Shown here: positions 20,092-32,730 of the stretch, piece by piece
Numbering within the stretch: the stretch's first letter is position 1
Layout of the letters: each line of letters starts with the position of its first letter
From: Ulva prolifera
Taxonomy: Eukaryota; Chlorophyta; Ulvophyceae; Ulvales; Ulvaceae
Assembly: GCA_023078555.1 (NCBI GenBank)
Contig: CM041199.1
Location: 5,771,315 to 5,835,314, forward strand
Length of the DNA stretch: 64,000 nucleotides
Direction: 5' to 3'
Made by a program: the position numbers and the translations under genes
Notes under the pieces: model-generated
The model's input: only the letters and a program-made list of their open reading frames with translations
The model's database searches: none
What the model was told of the DNA's origin: nothing

Positions 20092-20166
20092 GGGGGACGT
20101 CGTGTCGGCCGGCTTCTCGCCGTTCAGGCGACGGGCGGCGATGTGGATGCTCCCGCCTTTCACTCC

Positions 20167-20850
20167 TCACTCCACGCGCTCTGCTAGACGCGCTTCCTCA
20201 GTCATCTCTTTCCGCCGATGGGTCACCGATGGCATGAAGCCTCCCTCCTCGTCCTCCAGCTCCCCATGCCGGTATCTGGCCATGATGACCAGCATGTGCT
20301 TGTCACGCTTGTCGGTGTCGCTGCCACCACGCGGCTCAGCAAGGACAAGCGAGGGGAGGCGGAGGAGTGCGGCGATGGGGGCTAGCACCTGGTTCAACGC
20401 ACTTTGGCCTCCTGCCTCCGCCGCGGCAGACGAGATGGCCTCGAGGGCCTGGGCAGAGCAGAGGCTAAAGTCACGGGTGAGCTGTTCTGACACTGCCCGC
20501 CTGATGAACTTGCGGGTTGTGCCATCGCCGTGTTGCTGGCCTGTGCGTGGACAGGCTTGAGCGGCGCGTAGCCCTTTGTGCTTCCTCGGCGCTTGCTTCC
20601 GGCCGCCTCCACGTCCCTTTGCCGCTCTGCCGGCGCCACTGCGGCCCGTGCCGGCGCCTGGGGCGGCGGCTGCGGGCTGGGCGGGCTGCTCGCGCGAGCC
20701 GACACCCGCGCCAGGTGCTGACTGTTCAGCAGTGGCTGCAGGCGGGTCGGCAGCGGCGGGCTGGGCAAGCGGCGGGGTGGGTGGCGGGGGAAGGTCCGGC
20801 TGAGGCTGCTCTACGGGGTGCACGGCGCCTACGCTGGCTGTGGCTGCGGG
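20167..20850 (-). CDS. Pro/Ala-rich basic ORF, possibly inverted LINE coding sequence
   Basis: About 228 codons read on the minus strand before LINE antisense sequence takes over. The order is a Pro/Ala/Gln-rich region, a Gly/Arg/Lys-rich stretch (RAAKGRGGGRKQAPRKHKG) and a helical, charged C-terminus (RDKHMLVIMARYRHGELEDE) ending RLAERVE. I do not recognise it. It lies head-to-head with a LINE C-terminal fragment, so it may be the N-terminal nucleic-acid-binding part of the same LINE in an inverted 5' segment. A host gene fragment is equally possible. Confidence 0.35.
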   Translation of the reverse strand, partial: PAATASVGAVHPVEQPQPDLPPPPTPPLAQPAAADPPAATAEQSAPGAGVGSREQPAQPAAAAPGAGTGRSGAGRAAKGRGGGRKQAPRKHKGLRAAQACPRTGQQHGDGTTRKFIRRAVSEQLTRDFSLCSAQALEAISSAAAEAGGQSALNQVLAPIAALLRLPSLVLAEPRGGSDTDKRDKHMLVIMARYRHGELEDEEGGFMPSVTHRRKEMTEEARLAERVE

Positions 20851-20852
20851 CA

Positions 20853-21319
20853 AAGAAGTACATCCGGGAGTTGGGTGAGATTGCCGCGGCATCATGCCGA
20901 GGTTCCAAGTCGGTGTTTCTGATGAATGCGTACAAGTTGATTGCCTGTGTATTGCAGAAGGGCAATGCAGACATGTACGCGTGCACACGGACGGCCATCG
21001 CCCGGTCGTGCGGCAAGCATTTCACCCATGGCTTCGACATGCCGTTGGATGATTTTCTGGGTTGAGAGCTCTGTTCACGGATTGTTTGATGTAGTTGTGC
21101 TTGGCTGTTGCCAGGGTTGTTGGTTGAGGTGAGCTTTGATGGTTGCTTGTGTGGCAGCGGGTAAGTCATCAAGTTACACATATCGGGCCATTATATGGCA
21201 AAGCAAACAAATACATCAAGCCAAAGAGCGACCGGCTGCCACCATAGCGGGTAAGTGGTTTGGCTTGATGTGTTTGTTTGCCTTGCCATACAATGGCCCG
21301 GTATGTGTAACTTACAATC
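20853..21319 (+). mobile_element. LINE fragment, subfamily B, 3' end
   Basis: Encodes the last ~70 residues of a diverged copy of the L2 protein (KKYIRELGEIAAAS to DMPLDDFLG, stop 21063-21065), then a 3' UTR ending GGCCCGGTATGTGTAACTTAC. The subfamily differs in its 3' terminus (GGCCCG-TATGTG where copies L1 to L6 have GGCCAG-TATGTG). A minus-strand LINE copy splits the 3' UTR. Confidence 0.82.
21167..21245 (-). mobile_element. LINE 3' end nested in the subfamily B 3' UTR
   Basis: A 79-bp minus-strand copy flanked by AGCGGGTAAGT at 21156-21166 and 21246-21256. Removing it restores the host 3' UTR. Confidence 0.85.
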
Positions 21320-21326
21320 AAAATAC

Positions 21327-21472
21327 GTAAGTTACACATATCGGGCACACAAGCAACCACTAGAACTCATCCCTGTAAACAACCCGGACAACAACCAAAC
21401 AAAACTGCACCAAATGCTGCATGACCCGAGCTCTCAACCTAGAAAATCATCCACCGGCACGTCAAAGGCATG
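21327..21472 (-). mobile_element. LINE fragment, subfamily B, minus strand
   Basis: The minus strand encodes the C-terminal tail (FDVPVDDFLG) and a diverged 3' UTR ending CGATATGTGTAACTTACG. It is interrupted at its left-coding end by L9. Confidence 0.78.
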
Positions 21473-21599
21473 TTATTAAGTTACACATAGCTGGCCATTG
21501 TATGGCAAAGCAAACAAACAACATCAAGCCAACCCAGCGACCGGCTGCCACACCAGCAACCACAAGAAAGCAACACAGCAAAAAAACTCCAGACAACAA
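21473..21599 (-). mobile_element. LINE copy L9 inserted in an older LINE
   Basis: A minus-strand 3' UTR copy flanked by the 15-bp repeat CACGTCAAAGGCATG at 21458-21472 and 21600-21614. The repeat comes from LINE coding sequence. Confidence 0.88.
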
Positions 21600-21664
21600 C
21601 ACGTCAAAGGCATGGGTGGCACAACCCCAGACAACAACACGTCAAAGGCATGGGTGGCACAATC
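21589..21664 (+). repeat. 38-bp tandem duplication at the L9 edge
   Basis: Two copies (21589-21626, 21627-21664) with one mismatch. The unit spans the 5' end of L9, the target duplication and flank, so it arose after L9 inserted. Confidence 0.85.
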
Positions 21665-23002
21665 AATACCCTGTTTATATGCCTAGCGACTTGTCCAGCC
21701 CTGTGGACGCTTGCACACGCATAGCTTATGGAGTACCGATCAAGTTGTACACCGCGTGATCACACGTACACTCAATGGGCTTACGTGCCAACACTCGCCA
21801 CGTGTGATTGCACGCGTCTACCAGCCTTACGTGCACACCGCATCAACGATGTGTACAGCCTTCTCCCAGCACAAGGTGTCACGTGATTGGCTTATTCTAG
21901 CTTTATGTGGCTAGCCTAAACAAGCCTGTACATAATACGTCTTGTACATATTACTATGTGCATTACCGCCGTTACACAGGTACCGGCGGGCTCCAGGGTT
22001 GGCATGCACGATAATATCTGTACTGCCACCCAGAGCTGCCCACGAATTACGTGCGCATCTTGCTTGCACTCATCTCAAGCTCTGTGAACCACAGCTTGAG
22101 ATCTCCCACGCTTATGCAGGATCTGGGATCAGTGTGGCAGTCGTGCGGCGAGGCCACGATTCGGCGAGGCAAGCTTTGACGGGGGGATTGACCTGGGCGC
22201 ACCCACCCCGGTATGTATACCGAGCGCTTGCTGGGATCACGCTTGATAGATGTCTGGTTGGGGCGCCATCCATATCTGCAATGGCACGTCGCACCCTTGT
22301 GTGTAAGTGTATACCTGCCCTGCTTGTGCCTACACAGCCCTCGTGCTGCGGTGAACTTGACCCGTCGTTGCTTCCATTTACCGCCATCGAGGTCTGTTAC
22401 CCAACACCACACCGATAGGTCTCAACATCAGCACGAGGTGCGTAGACACCAATGTTGCCGAGCACAACGGTGAGGCCGACCGAGCGGGCGTTGCATGGGC
22501 CGACCTTGTAATGAATCAAGACGCAAAATGATTCAAAATTCGAGTTCAAGCTGAGGTACTAGCTGAGGAGTACCGATTCAAGTTCAACCAAGACTAGCGT
22601 TCGCGTAGGTACTTAATGCGTTTCATTAGGACTCGATACTGCATCTACTCTCATGATGTCAGTTAGTTATGCTTCGTACTCTGTACTTGAGCGCATTATA
22701 CAGTGCTCAACAGTGGTTCTTTGAAGTATATTGGAAACTTGCTCACGTTCTCGAATGATCTTCCCACAAGGTCAAAGCACATCTGCCCCCTTGACGCGTC
22801 GTTGCTGAGAATGGTTGCAACACTTTTGTTCACTACTCCAATCATGCAAGCATACCAATTGACATACCCGACACGAACAGCTTATGTAGCTCATATTCTA
22901 TCAACAAGCACCACCAAGTAGACCTGGCGGTCAGCTCCAAGAAGCTTGATGGCAATGTGTTCGTTTACATGAATTGGCATGCTGATGGGATCAGTACCAT
23001 CT
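21665..23002. other. No gene recognised
   Basis: Short frames only, none with recognisable motifs. GC content seems to fall after about 22,500. A TTACA on the plus strand at 22965-22969 reads TGTAA on the minus strand, 34 bases past the beta-3 stop, and is its likely poly(A) signal. Confidence 0.6.
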
Positions 23003-24101
23003 TCAGTCCATGCGCCCCTTCAAAGTTCTTGCTGTCACACCCTCTGGTGTAACAACATACACCACAGCCCCCCATCCCGCAAGCGCATCTCGATCAACTC
23101 CTGATAGCAATGCTTGAGACGTCGCTTGAAAGAGTTCATCAGGGCCCTGCAATAAAGGAGCAATTTCCAGGGACAGATGAGACAGTATTGACGCTAAACG
23201 GTCGACAGTATAAATTTACTCTGGAACCGCGCCAGCCACGAATGGGGACAGGTCGCACCATGCTTGGTCTCCAAAAAGACTCACAGACACCGTACAGAGT
23301 TTCTGGGGCAGTTCCTTGAACCATGAAATCTTTAGCAGTTTCCATGGCACCTATGGTGTCCATTCCAGCGAGGAATGGCGTTCCGTCTGAATCGATTCCT
23401 GCTATCACTGGAGCACAGAAGTACGGCCCGAAGCGTTTCTCGTACAGAGTGTTAGACACCATGTGCGCGAATGTTGCCGGCCTCATGTCGCGTTCTTCAC
23501 AAAGCTTGTACATATTGTGTCTAAACCGCAATTGAGCAAAGAGGGTCTGCTGATCTGTCGCTAGTCCTGAGAGGCCGACAAAGAGCTTATCATTTACCTG
23601 CAACAGCATGCACGGCATTATACAAAGCTGTGCACAGCTACAGGATCCATCATGGCTATTGCATGTACACGAGCTTGTTGACGGAATGCGCTGATACATC
23701 AACCGAGTGCAAGAAATCAATTGACACGTCAACGTGAGATAGACAATCAAGAGCAGTGTTGTAGAAAATTATACAATCCACAGGCCGCAACCAGCTGATG
23801 TACGGCAAGAATTGGCAACGTGGTTGAGCAGCGAGCTGTTTGAGTCTGCTGAGCAGTTCATCTAGGATGCATCAGGGCGTAAGGCTGACGGGCATGCCTG
23901 CATCAGTTTCTGATGGTCCGTCGCCATTGTTTGCATCTGAACTCCAAATCGCAAATCTGAGCCAATGGCAACGCAGTTTTCACCCGCCATTGCGACGATA
24001 GCCGAGCCATTGTACTGGAAAATCTGCACCAAGTCGTCGCGATTCACGGTCAAACTCAATGACGCAGCTTCGCCACTGCTCGCGGGGAATATACGTGGCA
24101 T
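23003..24101 (-). CDS. PBC: 20S proteasome subunit beta type-3
   Basis: Three exons on the minus strand: 24101-23898, 23597-23259, 23146-23003. They join in frame to about 228 residues. Motifs typical of beta-3 are FQYNGSAIVAMAGENCVAIG, DKLFVGLSGLATD, LYEKRFGPYF, PVIAGID, LYGVCES and GWGAVVYVVTP, ending LKGRMD. Beta-3 is a non-catalytic subunit of the inner beta ring of the 20S core, and the catalytic N-terminal Thr is absent as expected. The first 26 residues have no counterpart in usual ~205-residue homologues. A bona fide acceptor-like ttggtgcag lies just before IFQYNG, so a short first exon further upstream is possible. Intron 1 has GC at its 5' end (CAG|GCATGC). Intron 2 starts GTGCGAC. 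The co-location with RPN10 27 kb away may be chance. Confidence 0.93.
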
Positions 24102-24771
24102 GAACTTCAGTTGCTAGCTTGTGTGTTCATTTTCATGTTTCCTGATCGCATGAAGCCACTGGCGGTGGCGTACCGACATTGAACTTGGCTCTTGCACAAC
24201 CAGGCAACTGCGCGTGATAGCCTGGCGAACTCAACCTAGCACCGGCACAGGGAGTCGATCAAAGCTCAAAACGACGCAAGATCTTCGATCACAGGAAGTC
24301 AAGCACACTCGTCAAGCGAGGTCGTTTGGCATACACAACATTACTGTGTCTCATCGAACGTTGGGCACTCTGGAGATCGACAGACAAGTTGAGAACATTA
24401 CGTAGGAAGTGTGTGCATCTGTACTCCTCTGAACTTCTTGCGCAGGAGTGAATGCTGCGTGCACATCGCTCACCAAAACTCCAGCACCTGAGCTATCATT
24501 TCTGGATAAACGAACCCGTTATACTTGCATTTGCAGGGACAATTACTATCGCGAAGTCTCGGGGCCAATGTGCATGGCCATGGTGCAGCTGCAAGTGTAG
24601 ACACCTTTGCGGCGCGCTGGCCTGGCACGACGAGCACGAGGGCATATTTGCATTGCGAGGCATCAGACAACATTACGTCGGCTGTAATTGTGCTTTGGTT
24701 GGTCAGCGTCGGTGCTGTATCTCCACGAGTGATCCAGGAAGTTCGTGTTTGCCCATCGAGCAAGGGGAAAC

Positions 24772-25871
<1,100 letters not shown>

Positions 25872-28113
25872 TTTAGTGTACCATGGCATGCAATGCTGGC
25901 GCTGGCGACATGTGGCAACCGTGCCACTGTCACCCCGTCTTGTCACATCCCTATTGCCAGGTTGATTGACGCTTCAATGCAGTAATGTCACGCCTTTAGA
26001 CACAGATTCGCACCTTGATCAGCTGTTTGGTGTCTGCAGTGAGCAAACAGGAGTAGCCCGGTCAAGGTAGCGGGCGCAGATGGGAGAAAAGGCATTGGGC
26101 ATCTTGCCAACGTAGTCTGTAATATTCTGAAGGCGCTGCCTCTGTTGTACGTCTGCCACATTTGCAGCCGGATTACGGCCGTCCGGCGGTTCGTGGTCAC
26201 ATTGTAGACATGTAATCTGGCAGAACCTGTGCCTGCTGAAGCAACATGATCACCCTGACATGTCTAGGACGGCCAATGGCGTTTTAAAACCTCCTCAGGC
26301 TGCGTCCCGTCCTAGCCAGCTGTAACGAGCTTGTCAGCCACAGAAACTCGGCAGTGGTGTAGGTTGTGCACTGTCATGTTGAGTTAATGCCTGGTTATGG
26401 AACCTCGTTCCTTACAGGCAGATCATGATTACACATTTTGCCTGTGTATCGTGCAGCCGTATCAGCAGGAGTTCGTCCCTGGCGCATGGTGGAGCCCTGG
26501 CACTGGGTGTCAGTAACATGGTGAGAGCCCAGTTGTGGGCGCCAAGAAACTCTGCAAACCATCCAGTATGTTGTCATTGCCTGGTTTGCACCTGTGACAG
26601 GGACAACGAACCATATGGCCATAGGCGAGCGTAAGGCACATCACCGGCACATGAATCATAGCATCCCCAAACAAAGTCCACAATCTCGAGACGCTTTGAG
26701 CACACATTCGACAGATACACTCATTCACCAGTCATGGCCCTGTGTAGGACACCAAAGCTCCACAGTGCGTTCAAAACATGACATGTGATGATGCGTTAAT
26801 TGGGGTGTCAGCTCTTATGCAGTATGGATGCTGATGCTTGCATGCACGCGCAGGGCGACAAGTATGAGCATTTTCAGCTTTCACCACACTGGCCTCGGTG
26901 ATGCACAGTGTGAGATCGCTGTACCTCTTTTGCGGTACGATGTCGTGGCGTCTGAGCAGTTGGCAACTGTCCGTCGTGTACAAGTGGGGCCTGCACATGT
27001 ATGACCAGAGCTGTGTGCATGCTGGAGTCTATGTGAGGGCCGTAGCTACTGCAGATGCTGATGCAGCATCGGCCAAGTGCCTGTGGAGCTGCACTACCGC
27101 GCACAACTGCAGACGCTTTGGCAATCAGCCAGGAATGCAGGATAGGCGGGGACCACCTTCTGTCACCCGATGCAGCAAGGCGGCTGCTTCTGCCCGTGGC
27201 CCCTCGACAGTGGTTGACCTAGGTGCCTTCAAGGTTGCTTAGGCAGAGCCGATCTGTACGACCATATGCAGGAGGGTGGCACATTCGCGCTTCCTGACCG
27301 TGATGCGGCAGCGGTGCGCCGGCCAGGCCACCTGCACCCCCTGGCATCGCTGCCATATGCTGAGCGGCCTTGAAACATGTGCCATTGCCTCCCGGTGCAC
27401 GGCATGCATGATCCATTGCACCACCTAGCAGCATGTGTGCTTTCCCGGTGTCTGGACAGTTCACCAAAGTGATCTCTTCGTGGTGGAGTGGACCACGTCA
27501 GGGTTGAGGTGCGAGCAATGAAAGTGAAGTGCTCTCTCAGGATGGCTGTAATTCAGTTGTGTGTGCTTGCACAGCTGTTTCATAATGTATCGCAACTGGC
27601 GAAGTCAACGAGTGTTTGCACTGTGGGAAAGCGACACAGTTGATGGATGCATTGTTTGTGCCGAAATGCACCGAGCAGGTTCTGCATTGTCAGGCCATCC
27701 AGCATCCATATCCCATTCATGACGTTGCTTATGGGTTAAAGAAAGCAATCATGATTCCGGCACTGTCAAGAATTGTGCCACGGTTGACATGTAACAACAT
27801 TGACTGAATCAGCGCCAAATCATCGAAATGCAACATTGACACATAGCAGATCGAGAAACTTCACTGTGCTGCCACGGTGCTTTGCAGGCAGCAAAAGGCC
27901 ACGTAAGCACACGACCAGTGTGCAGTGCATGGCGGCCACTGCAGCCTTTCTGAATGCATCAGGGTATGGCCCAGTTGTGCTAAACCCGCTGTAGATTCTG
28001 GAGGGAAACTCCAAGCCAGACACTACTCGCCACAGTGGACAGCCTCATTCACTCTCACGAAGCAGGCAAGGCGCGAGTCAGCGAATGGTTACATGCCCTG
28101 AACCATCTCATGA
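25872..28113. other. No confident gene
   Basis: Several short open stretches look mildly coding on the plus strand, for example VPLLRYDVVASEQLATVRRV near 26,925 and GQVPVELHYRAQLQTLWQS near 27,075. I could not join them in frame with credible splice sites. A TGTAA at 26211-26215 may end the ARF transcript, and TTACA at 28089-28093 (TGTAA on minus) lies about 21 bases after the L11 stop. Confidence 0.5.
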
Positions 28114-29334
28114 CTAGTATGCATGCGCCTTGTTCAGGACCACGCCCTCGAACTTGGTCTGGAACCACTTGATGGCGTCCTCCTTGGTGACCCGGTGAGG
28201 GGCACCCACCTGCACACACGACATGATCATGCAACGTACATGCTGCGGCACCACTGGGCAAGGCAAAAAATGCATTGGCGAAGCTGGTGACCGCCTGTGG
28301 TTCGATGCGGTATCTATACTCTCCAGGGAAACACTCACGGACCACGATGCAAACAAGCACCGTGGTCATACAAATCAATCACCAGAATTTCTTCAGATAA
28401 GAAACTTGAGGTCGCTCTGAAGCTACATGGGTCAGAACATGTGTGGTGGCATCGCACCCTCGTCTGGCACTTGCGCCGGCGTGCCACGCGGTAGCCTGGG
28501 CGCTCCAGTTGAACGTAGAAGTCCATGCCGAAAATTCCAGTGGAAGGGTCATACTTCACACCGAGATCAATGTGCTCAGTGATGCCGAAGCCGAAGTTTC
28601 CTGTTGCACATCAGGCGTCAGTCTCAAAGAAGGTCTCTGCGAAGCTGGGTGCATACAGGCACTGAATGTGGACGTTTGACACGACTGGAACACTGACTTG
28701 GCAGCTCTCCCATGGCTGGCTCCAGCAAGGCCCAGCATGGGTGCACATTTCAATAAATTGAGGTGGACTCACCTGAGTCCGCAAAGTTCTTGCGGATCAG
28801 CTCATACTCCTTCACCTTCAAGCCTGCCTCGATGAGCTGCAGAGCCTTGTCCCCCCGAACAGTGACAGAGCAAGAGATCTTCTCGTTACGGCGAATGCTG
28901 AATCGACGCACTGTGTACCTCGCCTTACCGTAGACAGGCTGCTGGCCAGTCAGCTGTTCCAACACCTGCAACGTACCAGCAACTGTATTAATTTGCACTC
29001 TGGAGCTTGCTGCAAACCTCCCCAGTGCGGACACGCGTTGCGCGGGTGCTCAACACACTGCCTGGCCGCGCTGCACTGCGGCATTCAAGAATGAGCGCTG
29101 CAAATTGCTTGATTGAGACTGTTTATCCTGTTGCTGCGTGCGAGGCGTTGTCTGGTCGCCCGTGCACCCATTGTGGGCCTCGGCAGCAATTGGCCAGCTG
29201 TGTGAACGCCCGGTGCACGACTCGATGACCCGTACCTTTGCTGCCTTCTGCAGGCGATCACCAGACTCACCAACGGAAATGTTCAGCACCAGTTTGGCCA
29301 CGCGGACATCGCGCATGACATTTGCGTCGGCCAT
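28114..29334 (-). CDS. RPL11: Ribosomal protein L11 (uL5), large cytosolic subunit
   Basis: Four exons on the minus strand: 29334-29236, 28965-28773, 28600-28458, 28209-28114. They join to 176 residues, the normal length. Recognisable parts are [86 protein letters not shown] and [16 protein letters not shown]. The protein sits in the central protuberance and contacts 5S rRNA. Donors are GTACGG, GTGAGT and GTGCGA, and all acceptors end in CAG. The start is the first ATG ([11 protein letters not shown]), matching the family N-terminus. The ending [10 protein letters not shown] is species-specific. Confidence 0.96.
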
Positions 29335-30442
29335 TATACACTACCCAGCCTCAATGGAGACACGAGAACAGCTTGGCGGAAAAGGGACATTGACTCCATG
29401 CACTGGCAATGTACGTCTGCCTCTCCTGGTCCGTTCCCTTGCCACGCGACAAGGTAGCTGTGGCTAATGGGACGAAAGCGGGGGGCCCGTGGAGGCGGCA
29501 AATAGTTTTGTGACGCATCAATCACAACGACAATGGCTGTCGCCTAGAGTACGACTACGGTGACGCGATGACTGACAGAGGTTCCATAAGAAGCATCTCC
29601 TGTGGAGCAAGGGCCGGTGGTCAGTTGTTCCGACGCTCAGACACCGTCGACGACTTCACCAATGCTGCTGTCGTACAGCGTCAGCGTGCCAGCATCTGCG
29701 AAGCACACTGTACATCAGCCTGCTATCAATGTCTTTGTCCCATATTGGTCAACACTGTCAGCTATTGTCGGCGCTATTTGCATGCTCCATCTCCTGCCAC
29801 ACTACTTTGCAAGGTTGGCCGTGGAACTTGATGGCATATTGCAGGCATGCAGAGCCTGACAGCATGTTGTCATCACACATTTTCCCCTTATACATACGAA
29901 ATCCTGTTTATACTGAGCGACCGAAATTCAAATGCGCAGCACACTTGCTCCTCTGCAGCGGACACCTGAAGCTGGATGTGGGTGGCTGATGCGCCACATT
30001 GTGCCTGCTCGTTCATGAGAACACGCAATATCGTGTATCTGCATTCTCTGTCCACAATGGCACGCAATATTTACAAGTGGAGAGAACCGGAACATCGTCA
30101 TGCCACGCTATTTGAGCTGACATTGAATGCCAGCGCGTGCCAACCAGATGTCTATGCAGCTAGGTCTGGTTCTGCCTACAAACGCAGCTGGCCCCAAGGA
30201 ATCAAATGAAAAACTTTCTGTATTTCAGCCAGGCAAGGCAGTGCCCTACCACTTGTAGAGGCACTACAAGGCTTCACAAGAGGCTCTTTTCCGGCTGGCC
30301 TCCGTCATGTCTCATGATGTGCCGCAGATGCTATGGTTAGGTGCTGCGACATGCCTGTCAGCGCCGCATGCGCAAACGCAGCCGACGTCACATCGTACAG
30401 GTGCATTGTGGCTCAGCTCTGGAGGACCCTTGGCAGAGTGGC
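29335..30442. other. Intergenic, nothing recognised
   Basis: Contains the likely shared upstream region of L11. Only short frames without motifs are present. Confidence 0.6.
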
Positions 30443-31120
30443 CTATGCGGAGGAGGTCGCCTTATCAGCGGCCTCCGCATTGGCGCGCTCGGCGTCTGTC
30501 ATGTCAGCCCACTTGTCGCCCATGAGGGGGTTGACCTCGCCCACCAGCTTGCCCGAGGCACCCTGCCACTCGGTGATGCCGAGGGAGAGCCCCCAGTCGC
30601 ACTGCGTCTCGAGCACGACGTCCGACGTCGCCCGGGACATGCACAGCAGCGCCATGCCAGCCTCAATCTGCTCCGGCTCCAACGTGAACTCCAGGTCGTC
30701 CACGTCGCTCTGGTCTACAGAGCCCTGGGCCACCCGCGCCACGCACGCCCCACAGATGCCCCCTGGACACAGTTCTGGGCTTGGCGGCAAGGTCGGCAGC
30801 TGCACAATGCATGCAAGCACAGGCCAAGCGGGGTGGTGACATGAGCTGGGGGAGGCGGGGATTTGTGACGGGGCTGAAGGCACACCTCTGCAAGTGGCAG
30901 GTAGATCCAAGCCCTGGGACTCTGCTGCATCGAGGATGTAGCTGTCGTCTGGGCAGTCAATGACTGCGGGATCGCCTGAACCGGTCAAAAATGTGATCTT
31001 ATACGATTTCCCATCGCTCTGGAAGTCTTTTTTGGGTGTGGACACAACGTCTCTGCACATCTTGTCCGCTTTGGGCACTATCCTACAGCGCACACTCAAT
31101 AGTTGGAAGACGAAAGGCAC
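30443..31120 (-). CDS. Plant-type [2Fe-2S] ferredoxin-like protein with a C-terminal extension
   Basis: Two visible exons: one ending at 30886 and one from 30762 to 30443. Joined, they give a beta-grasp ferredoxin domain (YKITFLTGSGDPAVIDCPDD, YILDAAESQGLDLPATC). The cluster ligands are CRGGICGAC, whose middle spans the intron, and the distal LLCMSR. About 50 residues follow (CDWGLSLGITEWQGASGKL and beyond), longer than photosynthetic PetF. Ferredoxins pass single electrons, in algae usually in the plastid. An acceptor-like tgtgcag at 31053-31057 precedes the conserved part, so an upstream exon with a transit peptide is likely but not located. The 5' limit given is the first in-frame ATG and is uncertain. 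Intron start is GTGTGC. Confidence 0.85.
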   Translation of the reverse strand: MPFVFQLLSVRCRIVPKADKMCRDVVSTPKKDFQSDGKSYKITFLTGSGDPAVIDCPDDSYILDAAESQGLDLPATCRGVPSAPSQIPASPSSCHHPAWPVLACIVQLPTLPPSPELCPGGICGACVARVAQGSVDQSDVDDLEFTLEPEQIEAGMALLCMSRATSDVVLETQCDWGLSLGITEWQGASGKLVGEVNPLMGDKWADMTDAERANAEAADKATSSA

Positions 31121-32661
31121 TGCCCCGCAGGAAGCCTACAACATCCCCTGTAAACATTTATGTGCATCGAGAATGTCCGGGTCAGAGTCGACGAAGGTAA
31201 TACGCCGGTATCAAGCAGATACTCTCCTGCCAGGATGCGCGTCGGTGCAAGGCATTTGCAAACGAGGAAGACAGGAAGAACGGCGTGCGTAAATGCTTTC
31301 AGATGAACGATGCAGGTCGAAGATGTACCTCCGCTGGGATGAGCGCAGGCAACCGCTGGTACGCATGTGGGACGTAGCCATCAGGTCGGTCGGTGGCAAA
31401 GGACTGAGGCGCAGCGATTCTGAAGTTTCCTGCCTAAAACAAGAATTCCCAAAGCAGGTGAATCTAGATTCTGCGCCGCTGAGCTTCCACAAGATTCAAA
31501 GCGGAGCCGTGTTAGGGCAGGTGGCGCGTCTTGGTTTTTGACGTAGAATACTGCAATACAAACTGCACGAAGTCGAATTGAAAGTGGCCGGGTGCCTGCA
31601 ACTGAAAAATGCGGTAGCCAAGGAGGTGATGGTCACAGGACCTCGCAAAACCACGGGCAAGGCTGGCGCGTGCATCGTCACCGTGCAAACCGGGCGCACG
31701 CCACGCCATGCGCATCAGATCGGATCTCAGTAGAGCTTAGTCGCACGTTGAGGGCAATGCTCAAACGCTTACATGTGTTCCATAACCCTTCATAATTCAG
31801 ACGAATTCTTCCTTCCCCGGTGTCACACCGAGGTGTATGAAGTGCGTCGTGTGGGCTGCAAGGAAGTGCAAGCCTGTGCTCGCGGTGCGCTTGCGGCCTA
31901 CCTGCAGGCGCTGAATTCGACCAGTCCTTGGCAGTTGCAAAGCAACAGTGCAACCTCATAGGTACAATGTGCTGCTTCCTGTTTTCAGATGCGCTGCAGC
32001 TGCACGGACGGTCTTCGAGGTTCGAGCCGAGGATCCACCACACCGCCCCATGCCGCCCTCCGCATATGGTGTCGCAGAGCGTCTCAGGGGCTGCACTGGC
32101 ACAACATCAGCGCCACCGCCTTTTCAGTGGACGTCAGGACATGCCCGCTGCGGCACTGCAGCCTCTGCACCGCGTGTGGTGCCACAGGTGCCACTCGCGT
32201 CCACGCCGGCACCACTGGGCGCGGGTGGCAGCGGCCGGCAGCATGCAGAAGCCTGCTCCTGCGCTCCATCTCGGAGCGAGAGCGCAGTGCAGCATCGAAG
32301 GGGAGGCTGAACATGTCCTAGCGTCGCGTGCAACGTTGCAGCTGCCTGGGGACCGTGCCCGCTGCTCGGCACCAGCATGCGCTGCCGCACGCGGTCTAGG
32401 CACCTTCCGGTACACAGCCCAACACGCCAAGAAGTTATTCCACCAGTGGCAGTACCGCAAAAACAGGTGGACTATACTGAGGCGGAGTGCACAGGAGCTG
32501 TATGTGCCGCAGTGGAGGAGGGCACAGGCCTCATGCCTGCAGGTATCAGCCGCCGCTGCATGGTGCCGTGCATGCATGGCCGCCTGTGGCCTGCAGTGGT
32601 GCTTCGGGAGGCATGCATGGCGCGGCTGCCATCTGCTCGGGGGTGGTGGAGAGGTCAGGCT

Positions 32662-32730
32662 GCAGAGCCGGGCTGCAGAGCCGGGGTGCAGAGCCGGGGT
32701 GCAGAGCCGGGCTGCAGAGCCGGGGTGCAG
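32662..32730 (+). repeat. 13-bp tandem repeat, five copies
   Basis: Unit GCAGAGCCGGG(C/G)T, five full copies and a partial one. Confidence 0.93.

Noticed and set aside
26419-27242. A spliced plus-strand gene between ARF and L11
   Set aside because: Two or three stretches look coding, but no set of splice sites joined them in frame and no motif was recognised. RNA data would decide.
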